From contig JADJOP010000017.1 of the NCBI GenBank assembly GCA_016713735.1, positions 26,855-90,854 of the forward strand: a DNA stretch of 64,000 nucleotides, written 5' to 3'. Shown piece after piece: positions 56,301 to 64,000 of this stretch. The translations under genes and the position numbers were made by a program. The notes under the pieces were generated by a model that worked only from the letters and a program-made list of their open reading frames with translations, ran no database searches and was not told where the DNA came from. This DNA is from Bryobacterales bacterium. Its GTDB lineage: Bacteria; Acidobacteriota; Terriglobia; Bryobacterales; Bryobacteraceae. How positions within the stretch are numbered: position 1 is the first letter of the stretch; each line of letters opens with the position of its first letter.

Positions 56301-56515
56301 ACGGCCACCCCTTGCGGGGCATTGAATTCGCGCCCCTCCACAAGGTTCGGCGCCTGCGTCACAATCGCCAGTTGGGGGTGACCCACCACGCGCGACGGCG
56401 ATAAATTCAGGGGAATCTGCCCGTACAGCAGGGATATCACGAACAATCCGCCGCCCATCCGAAACGCGGCGCGCAAAACAGAAATCATGTCAGGCCTTCT
56501 CCGAATCTCAGGCAT
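53366..56515 (-). CDS. secreted NHL-repeat beta-propeller protein with TIGR03437 C-terminus
   Basis: About 1049 residues from the ATG at 56515 (GGGAGA six bases before); the ATG at 56488 is almost as good. Signal peptide ending LFVISLLYGQ. Many NHL-type blades repeat phrases such as GVAVDSQGNVYVADAGNNRI and RVLRFPSPF over ~850 residues, probably two propellers. The last ~230 residues are TIGR03437 (FQINFLMPNGAPTSG; VIQLFATGAGHIPNAPPDGE; GLLGVWQINVVVP) ending RTTIAVK. Surface-exposed binding or carbohydrate/peptide recognition is possible; no enzyme motif seen. Confidence 0.85.
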   Translation of the reverse strand: MPEIRRRPDMISVLRAAFRMGGGLFVISLLYGQIPLNLSPSRVVGHPQLAIVTQAPNLVEGREFNAPQGVAVDEVSGIVYVADSANHRVLAFADAQSFLNGAQSQFVLGQRDKFSTLPLGPGTSFTSGLAAPTGVAVDSQGNVYVADAGNNRIVRYPRPSSQPAGEPILADFLIGQTSFSGNRANQGGAATASTLAFTTSSGVFKIAIRFDAGGNLWVTDAANHRVLRYPASALSAGAANAPAADVSLGQTSLSNNTGLPSSTAATVRQAKNGMREPASLAFDQAGRLFVVDALNRALVYVPPFNTGLDAARILGIIPAVGQGQTPPKPINAYSIGVVTSNPVRFLPPQGIFCIGNIPIVVDTPTHRLVRFDPFDQWPSEAVSFSPPGRAFIGQNEIEQDTLQENRGLAEPTANTLRSPADGVYSRGETFLVDSGNNRVLAMPDLSSGPSLAANAPYTARRVLGQVSFEFRSPNLIEGREVQFAGTEGVAGAVVLDNRSTPPRMYVVDPNNHRVLGFADARNVRPGTEADIIIGQPDKFRALRNYPFNKVEQRNESSLLFPVAAAVDTEGNLWVADQANSRVLRFPSPFNASGPLPMKADLVLGQSNFTIAATDATARTMSRPSGIAFTAEGNLLVADSAHNRVLMFKPPFQNGMAASIVIGQPDFGSIGAGNAANRLSSPQEISTDTDDRLYVSDAGNNRVQIFDRVTIASNGPNAAFSLGALSGLRTPTSVYVNPNNGEIWVADSQRFRMLRFPRYDVLVSRGDVSDYTIPLPTNVRPLGSAVDAFGALYVTDTLNRVGIYYPGVIVQNGANYLTRIAPGLVTTLSCRNLNYAFTEVTRVFNELPNPIPMPRNLEDIQVLIDEQPVPLYFISPFQINFLMPNGAPTSGTVELLVVQPSTGRVIAATRITMDVASPAFFTVGSTGTGQIASLNQDNSINSDTNQLTRGQVIQLFATGAGHIPNAPPDGELAQGAIDTPTRPRVVVGAREPEIQYSGLAPGLLGVWQINVVVPDVTAPSNQVLVVMTQNSIPSNNPSNPNQIRTTIAVK

Positions 56516-56660
56516 GGAATTCTCCCGTGACAGGCGCGGGAGTGCCACCCTCCGAGGGTATCACTCTTGGTGGGACTACCCCAACTAGCCCTTCGGTTTC
56601 AAAGAGCTGGGACGATCGGTGCAAGCACACCCGCTGGCAGTACGGGTACCAAAGTGCCGC

Positions 56661-57315
56661 TTACGCCGGCGCCACCCACACCTTCCGCGCCGCCGCCATC
56701 CCCAAATGCACCGGCTCGCCCGCCACCCGCAGCGTCAGCGTGTCGTCGTAGTTGTGGGCCACCACCTCCAGCCGCGCCGGGATGGATCGACATTCCGTCA
56801 AGAAATTCTAATAATTGACGGTCGCGCTCAAATACGCTCACCACCGTCAGCGCCTGCTCGCCACCGGCCTCGGCCAGCGTCGTCCACCCCCGCCGACGCC
56901 GCAGTTCCGGAGTGTCCATTCCCGTTTGGTTGCCATGCGGGCAGGCCTGCCCGTCGCCCAGCTTCTGCGTCAGCAGCTTCTCGAAGTCGGGGCTCACCGC
57001 GTGCTCCAGCCGCTCGGCTTCGTCGTGGACCTTGAACCACTCCATGCCGAAAATCTCCGTCAGCATGCGCTCAATCAGGTGGTGCCGGTTCAGAATGCCG
57101 TTGGCGATGCCGCGCCCTTCTTCGGTCAGCTTCACCTGCCCGTCGTCGGCCACCTCTACGAGGTTGTCCTTCTTGAGACGGCTGAGGGCTTTCGTCACCG
57201 CCGGCGGCGATACGTTCAACCAGCGGGCCAGTGTGGCCGCGATGACGGTCTCCCCTTCGCTTTCCGCTTCTGCGATGGTCTTGAGGTAGTTCTCTTTGGA
57301 GATCGTGATCTGCAC
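56661..57315 (-). CDS. DtxR/MntR-family metal-dependent regulator (frameshift near the end)
   Basis: N-terminal winged helix (ISKENYLKTIAEAESEGE; LARWLNVSPPAVTKALSRLKKDNLVE), the metal-binding dimerisation domain (LIERMLTEIFGMEW, VHDEAERLEHAVSPDFEKLL, DGQACPHGN), and a C-terminal SH3-like FeoA domain. As written the frame runs to 56599 through Gly-rich nonsense. One surplus base at ~56785 restores IPARLEVVAHNYDDTLTLRV and a TAA at 56661-56663. It controls Mn or Fe uptake in relatives. No transporter gene lies alongside, so its targets are elsewhere. Confidence 0.85.
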
Positions 57316-57401
57316 GCCAGTTGCAATTGTAGCGTCTGATCGCCCCCCACCGCCGCTGATCGCCCCCGCCGCCTCGGCCTCGTCCCTCAGCCGGCGACGG
57401 C

Positions 57402-58199
57402 TTACCGCACGCGGTAGTCCACCTCGCGCACCTGCGCCCGGTCCAGATCCATGCGGCAGGCGTAGTCAAAGGTATAGGTGGTGCCGGAGCGCCGCGCCCG
57501 CCCTTCGCCGGCCATCCAATCGCGCTTGCCGGCGCGGTCCGATAGCGAAGCCGAGCCGAAATCGAAGTTCGAGTAGTTGTCCCTGCGCAGGCGGTTGGCT
57601 ATCTCTTCCTGGCAGGCGCGCACGGAGTTGGCCGTCGAGTTCGAAGGGCTGTCACCGAAAAAGCCGCCGCTGGAGCGCCCGCCGCTATTCGAACTCCCGC
57701 CGCCGCTCCGCCCGAAAAAGCCGCCCGAATTCCCGCTGGAACGGTTGCCGGAGCTGTCGTCGCGTCGCGTCACGCCGCCCCGCGGCCGGTTGCCCGAGAG
57801 ATAGCCACCCTTCCATTCCAGGTCAAACGTGTAGCCTTCGCTGCCGCCCTTGGTGTCGACAATATAGACCACCGCCGAGCCCCGGTTGTCGCGCGGGTCG
57901 CGCCGCAACTCCACACGCCCCCGCCCGTCGATGCCCTTAAACTTGAACTCCTGCATATCCGACGGGAACGGCGCATTGCAGACAAAACGAACCCAACTCG
58001 CGGGCTGGCCCTGCAACGTGCGCAGGTAGCCGGTCTCGCCCCGCACCTCCACCTCGGCCACATCGTCCACGCGCACCTCAATGGTGCACTTCCCCGAATC
58101 GCCCGAGCCGCGCACCGTGGCGCGAAAGGGCTCGCCCCTCTGGGCAAAAGCAGGCAGCGCAACGGCGGCCAGAATGAAAAGTGCGATTGTGGGCTTCAT
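57402..58199 (-). CDS. secreted Ser/Gly-rich protein of unknown function
   Basis: 265 residues from the ATG at 58199 (AGGTG eight bases upstream); three more codons are open upstream. Signal peptide MKPTIALFILAAVALPAFA. First ~130 residues are beta-rich with Cys pair (GKCTIEV, RFVCNAPFP). A low-complexity Gly/Ser/Asn stretch (~145-195, GGGSSNSGGRSSGG-like) follows, then a folded tail with CQEEIANRLRRDNYSNFDF and FDYACRMDL. No family recognised. Divergent from valS across ~100 bases. Confidence 0.65.
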   Translation of the reverse strand: MKPTIALFILAAVALPAFAQRGEPFRATVRGSGDSGKCTIEVRVDDVAEVEVRGETGYLRTLQGQPASWVRFVCNAPFPSDMQEFKFKGIDGRGRVELRRDPRDNRGSAVVYIVDTKGGSEGYTFDLEWKGGYLSGNRPRGGVTRRDDSSGNRSSGNSGGFFGRSGGGSSNSGGRSSGGFFGDSPSNSTANSVRACQEEIANRLRRDNYSNFDFGSASLSDRAGKRDWMAGEGRARRSGTTYTFDYACRMDLDRAQVREVDYRVR

Positions 58200-58302
58200 A
58201 CGATTCACCTACGCGCCATCATAGACGGTTTCGCATCGCAAAGTGGGTACGCCGCCATGACATTCCCGTTGCGCCCGCTTGCTATCCTGGAGCTTCCCCC
58301 TC

Positions 58303-59541
58303 ATGCAACTGGAAAAAGTCTACGAGCCCCAGCGCTTCGAACCGCGCTGGGCACAATGGTGGCTCGACGAAGCTCTCTACGCCGCCGACAACACCAGCAC
58401 GAAGCCCATGTTCAGCCTCGTGATCCCGCCGCCCAACGTCACCGGATCACTCCACATGGGCCACATGCTCGAACACACCATGATCGACATGGTCGTCCGC
58501 TGGCGGCGCATGTGCGGCTACAACACCCTCTGGCTGCCCGGCACCGACCACGCCGGCATCGCCACCCAGATGGTCGTCGAGCGCCAGCTCGGACAGCAGG
58601 GCATCAAGCGCCTCGACCTCGGCCGCGAGAAGTTCGAAGAAAAGGTCTGGGAATGGAAAGCCCTCTCCGGCGGCCGCATCGTCGAACAGATGAAGCGCAC
58701 CGGCGCCTCCTGCGATTGGACCCGCGAGCGCTTCACCATGGACGAAGGCCTCTCGCGCGCCGTGCGCGAAGTCTTCGTCGGCCTCTGGGAGCGCGGCCTC
58801 GTCTATCGCGGCGAGTACATGGTCAACTGGTGCCCGCGCTGCAACACCGCGCTCAGCGACCTTGAAGTCGCCCACGACGACACCCAGGGCTCGCTCTGGC
58901 ACATCCAGTACCCCGTCATCGACGCCGCCGGCGCGCTCACCGGCGACCACCTCGTCGTCGCCACCACGCGCCCCGAAACCATGCTCGGCGACACCGGCGT
59001 GGCCATCAACGCCAAGGATGAACGCTACCTCCACCTCCACGGCCTGCGCGTGCGCCTGCCGCTGATGAACCGCGACATTCCCATCATCCTCGACGACCTC
59101 GCCGACCCCGCCTTCGGCACCGGCGTCGTCAAAGTCACCCCCGCCCACGACCCCAACGATTTCGAAGCCGGCAAGCGCCACAACCTGCCCCACGTCAAGG
59201 TCATCAACGAACACGCCCAGATGACCGCCGAAGCCGGCCCCTACGCCGGCATGGACCGCTTCGACGCCCGCAAGAAGATCGTCGCCGACCTCGAAGCCCT
59301 CGGCCTCCTCGCCGGCATCCAGCCCCACAACCTCAGCGTCACCAAGTGCGACCGCTGCACCACCATCCTCGAACCGCTCGTCTCCAAACAGTGGTTCGTC
59401 TCCATGAAGCCCTCGCCGAGAAAGGCGATGGCCGCCGTCGAAGACGGCCGCACCACCATCGAACCCGAGCAGTGGCGCACCACCTACTTCCACTGGATGC
59501 GCAACATCCGCGACTGGTGCGTCTCGCGCCAGCTCTGGTAG
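58303..59541 (+). CDS. valS: valyl-tRNA synthetase ValS, N-terminal part (gene broken)
   Basis: From the ATG at 58303; the frame is open eight codons further back but the protein clearly starts MQLEKVYEPQRFEPRW. Class Ia synthetase with HMGH at 51-54 (HIGH motif) in PPNVTGSLHMGH. The CP1 editing domain follows (TTRPETMLGDTGVAIN; VTPAHDPNDFEAG). It breaks at VSRQLW-TAG (59539-59541), where family members read on WWGHRIPAW. The following ~90 bases need several indels to restore WHCDDCGH. ValS is single-copy and essential, so the break is most likely a consensus error. Confidence 0.92.
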   Translation: MQLEKVYEPQRFEPRWAQWWLDEALYAADNTSTKPMFSLVIPPPNVTGSLHMGHMLEHTMIDMVVRWRRMCGYNTLWLPGTDHAGIATQMVVERQLGQQGIKRLDLGREKFEEKVWEWKALSGGRIVEQMKRTGASCDWTRERFTMDEGLSRAVREVFVGLWERGLVYRGEYMVNWCPRCNTALSDLEVAHDDTQGSLWHIQYPVIDAAGALTGDHLVVATTRPETMLGDTGVAINAKDERYLHLHGLRVRLPLMNRDIPIILDDLADPAFGTGVVKVTPAHDPNDFEAGKRHNLPHVKVINEHAQMTAEAGPYAGMDRFDARKKIVADLEALGLLAGIQPHNLSVTKCDRCTTILEPLVSKQWFVSMKPSPRKAMAAVEDGRTTIEPEQWRTTYFHWMRNIRDWCVSRQLW

Positions 59542-59821
59542 GCCACCGCATTCCCGCCCTGGCACTGGCGACGACTGCGGCCACCTCATGGTGGCCCGCG
59601 AAGAGCCCACCAAGTGCACCGAGTGCTTCTTCCGCCAACCTGCGCCAGGAAACCGACGTCCTCGACACTGGCTTCTCCAGCGGACTCTGGCCTTTTCCAC
59701 CATGGGCTGGCCCGAGCCCACCGCCGATCTCAAGCTCTTCTACCCCACCTCGCTCATGATCATGGGCTTCGAGATCCTCTTCTTCTGGTGCGCCCGCATG
59801 ATGATGTTCGGCCTCTAGTTC

Positions 59822-60925
59822 ATGGGCGACGTGCCGTTCCGCCACGTCTACATCCACGGCATCGTCCGCGACGCCCAGGGTAAGAAGATGTCCAAGACCC
59901 GCGGCAACACCGTCGACCCCCTCGACATCACCGAGAAGTACGGCACCGACGCCGTCCGCATGGCCCTCCTCACCGCCGCCGCGCCCGGCACCGACATCCT
60001 CTGGACCGAAGACAAACTTCCCGCCTCGCGCGCCTTCGGCAATAAGATCTGGAACGCCGCCCGCTTCCTCTTCCTCAACATGGAACGCGCCGGCATCGAG
60101 CCCTGCATCCCCGAACCGGCCCCCGCCGAGACTCTCGAAGACAAGTGGATCAAGTCGCGCCTCAACGCCGCCGCCGACACCTGCAACCGTGCCCTCGAAG
60201 TGAACCGATACCACGAAGCCGCCCAGACCATGTGGCACTTCTTCTGGGGCGAGTTCTGCGACTGGTACATCGAGCTGAAGAAGCTCCGCTTCACCGACAA
60301 CTCCGGCCTCGACAACAACTGGCGCAACCTGCTCACCACCTTCGAAGCCGCCCTGCGCCTGCTCTCGCCCGCCATGCCCTTCCTCACCGAAGAGCTCTGG
60401 CAGCGGCTAGCTAACGGCGCCCCCGGCCTGCCCAAGTCGGTCACCCTGGCCGCCTATCCGCAGTACAGCGCCGAGGCGCACGATGCCGAAGCCGAGCGCC
60501 AAATGGCACTCCTGCAGGCGATCATCACCGCCGCCCGCACCTACCGCGCCGACCAGAAGATCGACCCCAAGGCCAAGCTCGCCGCGCGCCTCATCGCCTC
60601 GGGCGAAGCGCTCGCCGTCGCCCAGTCCTTCCGCGAGTCCATCGAAAAGCTCGCCGGCCTCACCCTCACCGTCGAAGCCGGCGCGCCCAAAAAGGACTTC
60701 GAACTCGTCTTTGAGATGAGCGACGCCGACGCCGAAGCCGGCCGCAAGCGCCTCGCCAAAGAGATCGAACAGCTCGAGAAGAACATCGCCAACTCCGAGC
60801 GTCAGTTGGGCGACGAGAAGTTCCTCTCCCGCGCCCCCGAACACATCGTGGCGTCCATCAAAGACAAGCTCGACAAATACAAGCTCGAGCTCGAAGCCAA
60901 GCGCGCCGCGCTCGCGGGTCTCTAA
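59822..60925 (+). CDS. valS: valyl-tRNA synthetase ValS, C-terminal part
   Basis: Continuation of valS in the frame that opens at ~59588 (MGWPEP, FEILFFWCARMMMFG) and is interrupted only by an amber codon at 59816-59818, where GAG is expected (GLEFMGD). It contains the KMSKS loop as GKKMSKTRGN, the anticodon-binding helical domain, and the C-terminal coiled coil (AEAGRKRLAKEIEQLEKNI). TAA at 60923 is one base before the nadC ATG, so valS-nadC-birA-coaX is one transcript. With the middle restored the enzyme would be about 870 residues, normal for the family. Confidence 0.9.
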   Translation: MGDVPFRHVYIHGIVRDAQGKKMSKTRGNTVDPLDITEKYGTDAVRMALLTAAAPGTDILWTEDKLPASRAFGNKIWNAARFLFLNMERAGIEPCIPEPAPAETLEDKWIKSRLNAAADTCNRALEVNRYHEAAQTMWHFFWGEFCDWYIELKKLRFTDNSGLDNNWRNLLTTFEAALRLLSPAMPFLTEELWQRLANGAPGLPKSVTLAAYPQYSAEAHDAEAERQMALLQAIITAARTYRADQKIDPKAKLAARLIASGEALAVAQSFRESIEKLAGLTLTVEAGAPKKDFELVFEMSDADAEAGRKRLAKEIEQLEKNIANSERQLGDEKFLSRAPEHIVASIKDKLDKYKLELEAKRAALAGL

Positions 60926-60926
60926 C

Positions 60927-61762
60927 ATGTCCGCCTGGAACCATCCCGAAATCCTCGAACTCGTCCGCCGCGCCCTGGCCGAAGACATCGGCTCCGGCGA
61001 CCTCACGAGCGTTGCCACCATCGACGCCGCGCGCCGCGCCACCGGCCGCTTCTATGCGCGTCAACCCATGGTCCTCGCCGGCGTCGAACTCCTCCCCGTG
61101 ATCTTCGAACAGCAAGGCGGCGTAGATTCCCTGCGCCTTCTCAAATCGAGCGGCGACCGCTGCGCAGACGGCGAACCCGTAGCCGAAGTCACCGGCCTCG
61201 CCCGCACCCTGCTGCGCTGCGAACGCGTCTCGCTCAACTTCATGCAGCGCCTCTCCGGCATCGCCACGCTCGCCTCGCGCTACGTCGCCGAAACCGAAGG
61301 CACGCCCTGCAAAATCCTCGACACCCGCAAGACCACGCCCGGCCTGCGCCGCGTGGAAAAGCTCGCCGCCGCCGCCGGAGGCGTCACCAACCACCGCCTC
61401 GGCCTCTTCGACGCCATTCTCATCAAGAACAACCACATCACCGCCTGCGGCTCGGTCACCGAAGCTGTCCGCCGCGCGCTCGCAACAGGACGTGAAGTGG
61501 AATGCGAGGTCCGCACCCGCGCCGAGCTGGACGAAGCCCTCGCCGCCGGGCAAGCGTCTGCCTCCTCGACAACCTCACCCCTGCCGAAGCCCGTGAGTGG
61601 ATCACCCACATCAGCGGCCGCGCCTCCACCGAGCTCTCCGGCGGCATCACGATCGAAACCGTCCGCGCCTACGCCCAGGCCGGCGCCGACTTCGTCTCCT
61701 CCGGCGCCATCACGCATTCCGCGGTCGCCGTGGATCTCAACTTCCGCATCGAGTTCGCATGA
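60927..61762 (+). CDS. nadC: nicotinate-nucleotide pyrophosphorylase NadC (single-base frameshift)
   Basis: Quinolinate phosphoribosyltransferase of NAD synthesis, ~278 residues once repaired. Blocks: ALAEDIGSGDLTS, LNFMQRLSGIATLA, DTRKTTPGLR, AILIKNNHI, ECEVRTRAELDEAL. The frame fails at 61547-61551 in GCCGGGCAAG. Adding one base joins DEALAAG to ASVCLLDNLTPAEA and on to GADFVSSGAITHSA, ending FRIEFA. Its TGA overlaps the birA ATG. Confidence 0.92.
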
Positions 61763-62526
61763 ACCCCTCCGCGCCCCTTGACCTCGACTGGCTCCGCCGC
61801 CGCATGCCCGACCGCGAGCTCCACTGGCTCGCCACCACCGGCTCCACCATGACCGTCGCCGCCCGCCTCAGCGCCGACGGCTCACCCTCCGGCACGGTCG
61901 TCGTCGCCGAAGAACAGACCGCCGGCAAAGGCCGCGCCGGCCACTCCTGGCACTCCGAACCCGCCTCCGGCCTTTACCTCACCCTCATCCTCCGCCCCCA
62001 CAACCTCGGCGACTCACTCCCCCTGCTCACCCTCGCCACCGGACTCGCCGTTAAGGAAGCCGTCGAATCCATCGTCGGCGTCGCCGCTGATTTGAAGTGG
62101 CCCAACGACCTTCTCATCGAAGGTAAAAAGGCCGCCGGCATCCTGCTCACCTATGACTCCGGCGCCGTGCTGGTCGGCATCGGCATCAACGTCAACCACA
62201 CGCGTTTCCCCGCCGAAATCGCCCCGCTCGCCACCTCGCTCCGCCTCACCGGCCGCCGCGAACTTTCGCGCGAACCCCTCCTCGTCCGCGTCATTGAAGG
62301 CGTCGAACGACATGCCGCCCTGCTCGCAGAGTCCGGCCCGCGCGCCATCCTCGACGCCTTCACGCAAGCCTCTTCGTATGTCTCCGGCAAGCGCGTCACC
62401 GTCGATCTCGATGGCCGCGAAATCACCGGCACCACCGCCGGCCTCGATGAACGCGGCTTCCTCACCCTCCGCACCCCCACCGGCGAGCTTGTTACGATTC
62501 TCGCTGGCGGCGTTCGCGCCCTCTAA
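61759..62526 (+). CDS. birA: biotin-[acetyl-CoA-carboxylase] ligase BirA (catalytic form)
   Basis: 255 residues from the ATG overlapping the nadC stop (ATGA). Biotinyl-AMP site TTGSTM, EEQTAGKGRAGHSW (GRGRxG-like), LKWPNDLL and GILLT, then GIGINVNHTRFP and a small C-terminal SH3-like domain. It lacks the N-terminal DNA-binding domain of E. coli BirA, so it should be an enzyme only, not a repressor. Intact. Confidence 0.92.
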   Translation: MNPSAPLDLDWLRRRMPDRELHWLATTGSTMTVAARLSADGSPSGTVVVAEEQTAGKGRAGHSWHSEPASGLYLTLILRPHNLGDSLPLLTLATGLAVKEAVESIVGVAADLKWPNDLLIEGKKAAGILLTYDSGAVLVGIGINVNHTRFPAEIAPLATSLRLTGRRELSREPLLVRVIEGVERHAALLAESGPRAILDAFTQASSYVSGKRVTVDLDGREITGTTAGLDERGFLTLRTPTGELVTILAGGVRAL

Positions 62527-62530
62527 CTCC

Positions 62531-63306
62531 ATGCTCCTCGCACTCGACGCAGGCAACACCAACATCACCATCGGCGTGTTTGAAGGCACGCAGCTCACCC
62601 ACCGCTGGCGCCTCCGCACCGTTCACGAACAGACCGAAGACGAGTGGGGCATCCTTCTGCGCAACCTCTTCGCGCTCGGCGGCCTCGAACTCCACGCCGT
62701 CGAAGCCGTCATCATCTCCAGCGTCGTCCCCCCGCTCAATCCCACCCTGGCCGCCATGTCGCGCCGCTACTTTGAGCGCGAACCGAGCTTCGTCACCTCC
62801 GAAACCAACACCGGCCTCACCATCCTCTACGACAACCCCCGCGAGGTCGGCGCCGACCGCATCGTCAACAGCGTCGCCGCCTACGCCAAATACGGCGGCC
62901 CCGTCATCGTCGTCGACCTCGGCACCGCCATCACCTTCGATTGCGTCTCGGCCCGCGCCGAATACCTCGGCGGCATCATCTGCGCCGGCATCGGCATCTC
63001 CATCGACGCCCTCTTCAGCCGCACCGCCAAGCTCCCCAAGGTCGACTTCCGCGCCCCTGACCGACTCATTGGCAAAAACACCGTCGGCTCCATCCAAAGC
63101 GGCCTCTACTACGGCGCGCTGGGAATGATCGACGGCATCCTCGAACGTCTCATTGCTGAAATCGGGGGGCCAACAGCGGCGCCACGCAAACCGTAGCCAC
63201 CGGCGGCCAGGCCCGCCTCATCACCTCCGGCTCGCGCTACCTCACCAACGCCGACGAAGACCTCACTCTCGAAGGCCTCCGCCTCATCTGGGAGCGCACG
63301 CGTTGA
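62531..63306 (+). CDS. coaX: type III pantothenate kinase CoaX (frameshift in a G6 run)
   Basis: First step of CoA synthesis. ASKHA-fold: phosphate loop LLALDAGNTNITIGVF, IISSVVPPLNPTL, the pantothenate-site VGADRIVNSVAAY, and VVDLGTAITFDCVS. The first frame ends at 63196. A one-base change in GGGGGG at 63164-63169 continues ANSGATQTVATGG, LITSGSRYLTNADEDLTLEG and a TGA at 63304-63306, the normal C-terminus. Homopolymer location points to a sequencing error. Four bases separate it from birA. Confidence 0.92.
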
Positions 63307-64000
63307 CCGAGTCGCCCGCCGAGTTCCATCACAACTACTTCAACTACTTCACCGAAGTCGAGGATCACTTCCAGCGCGCCCGCGGCACCGGTCTCTTTCT
63401 GCTCTCCCCGCTCGATTGGGCCCTCATCGAAACCTGGAAAAATTCCAACATCCCGCTCGAAGCCGTCCTGCGCGGCATCGACGCGGCGTTTGAAAAATGG
63501 CGCGCCCGCAAACAGAACGCCCGCCGACAGGTGAACGGCTTGGCCTGGTGCGCCCAGGCCGTGGCCGAAGAAGCCGCCGCCATGAGCGAAGCCTCCATCG
63601 GCGGGCGCACCGCCGCTGAACTCGACGCCCCCTTCTCGCTCGAAGCCCTCCAAGGCCACCTCGCCCGCATCGCCGCCGAAACACGCGCCGCAGGTTGGGC
63701 CGAACTCGAAAGCGTCGCCGCCGCCATCGACGCCATCGCCGCCGAAGCCGCGGCGTTCTACAAAAAACTCGAAGAGCTCGAGCAGCGCCTCACCGCGCTG
63801 GAAGAGAAGGCTCTCGCGATCGCCCGCACACGCATGAGCGAAGAGCAGCTCTTCGAATCGCGCCAGGCCATGGACGCTGAACTCCGCCCCTACCGCTCCA
63901 AATTCACCACCGATCAACTGGCGCGCCTCGAGCGCCAGTTCCTTGACCGCTGGGTCTTCGAACGCAGCCATCTGCCGCGCTATAGCATTTTCTATTTGCG
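63303..64000 (+). CDS. unknown protein downstream of coaX (partial, runs off the window)
   Basis: Open from TTG at 63303, overlapping the coaX stop, to the window end: at least 232 residues. It begins TESPAEFHHNYFNYFTEVEDHF, with FLLSPLDWALIETWKNSNIPL and AFEKWRARKQNARRQVN, then a long Ala/Glu-rich helical part (~95-185) with LEELEQRLTALEEKALAIAR and FTTDQLARLERQFLDRW. No signal peptide. I recognise no family; helical, cytoplasmic and co-transcribed with coaX. Confidence 0.7.
   Translation, partial: MTESPAEFHHNYFNYFTEVEDHFQRARGTGLFLLSPLDWALIETWKNSNIPLEAVLRGIDAAFEKWRARKQNARRQVNGLAWCAQAVAEEAAAMSEASIGGRTAAELDAPFSLEALQGHLARIAAETRAAGWAELESVAAAIDAIAAEAAAFYKKLEELEQRLTALEEKALAIARTRMSEEQLFESRQAMDAELRPYRSKFTTDQLARLERQFLDRWVFERSHLPRYSIFYL

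Noticed and set aside
59541..59818. TAG reassigned as a sense codon in valS
   Set aside because: Frames also shift around the first TAG, and other genes use TAG as a normal stop; error is simpler.

Overview
The window is high-GC bacterial chromosome, most likely from an Acidobacteriota of the Solibacter/Bryobacter group. The reasons are six secreted proteins that share the C-terminal domain known as TIGR03437 (defined on Solibacter paralogs), an Oar-like TonB-dependent receptor with an N-terminal carboxypeptidase-regulatory domain, SBBP/DUF7948 proteins, a CHASE2 kinase with an NtrC partner, and a GT21-like glycosyltransferase. The assignment rests on recognised families, not on a database search.

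Layout. 1-8.1 kb (+): mutY, then four secreted or envelope proteins and a membrane-anchored protein with a degenerate GGDEF domain. 8.1-15 kb (mostly -): a dehydrogenase/YfiT pair, then the housekeeping operon phoH-ybeY-corC/tlyC-era-BON. 15.3-17 kb (+): metX-metW. 17.1-22.6 kb (-): a compact operon thiC, putative caspase-like secreted protein, phosphodiesterase and DUF2911, closed by a strong terminator. 22.8-30 kb: an autoregulated PadR gene, a Wzz-like protein, a glycosyltransferase, an M24 peptidase, a CHASE2 kinase with an NtrC regulator, and a YqeY protein. 30.4-40.7 kb is the accessory part: a RelE-type toxin-antitoxin pair, then a minus-strand RHS locus. That locus has a 1983-residue RHS protein, a YD-repeat/TIGR03437 protein, an orphan RHS core with a metzincin-like toxin tail split by an IS3-family element, and a small membrane protein in the place of an immunity gene. 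40.9-48.9 kb: an SBBP protein coupled to an Lgt-like gene, and a large TonB-dependent receptor. 49-52.5 kb (+): a 4-hydroxyproline epimerase and a three-subunit D-hydroxyproline dehydrogenase. 52.7-58.2 kb (-): isochorismatase-like hydrolase, NHL-propeller protein, DtxR-type regulator and a secreted protein. 58.3-64 kb (+): valS-nadC-birA-coaX and a partial unknown gene.

Two window-wide signals matter. First, about fifteen genes are broken by single-base indels or a lone nonsense change while the residues on both sides stay conserved. These include essential genes (valS, nadC, coaX), so most breaks look like consensus errors in the assembly and not real decay. Second, the plus strand is G-rich in the first half and C-rich in the second half, in intergenic DNA too. 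This fits a replication terminus lying roughly between 25 and 48 kb, where the RHS, IS and toxin-antitoxin material sits.

I saw no tRNA, rRNA or CRISPR array.
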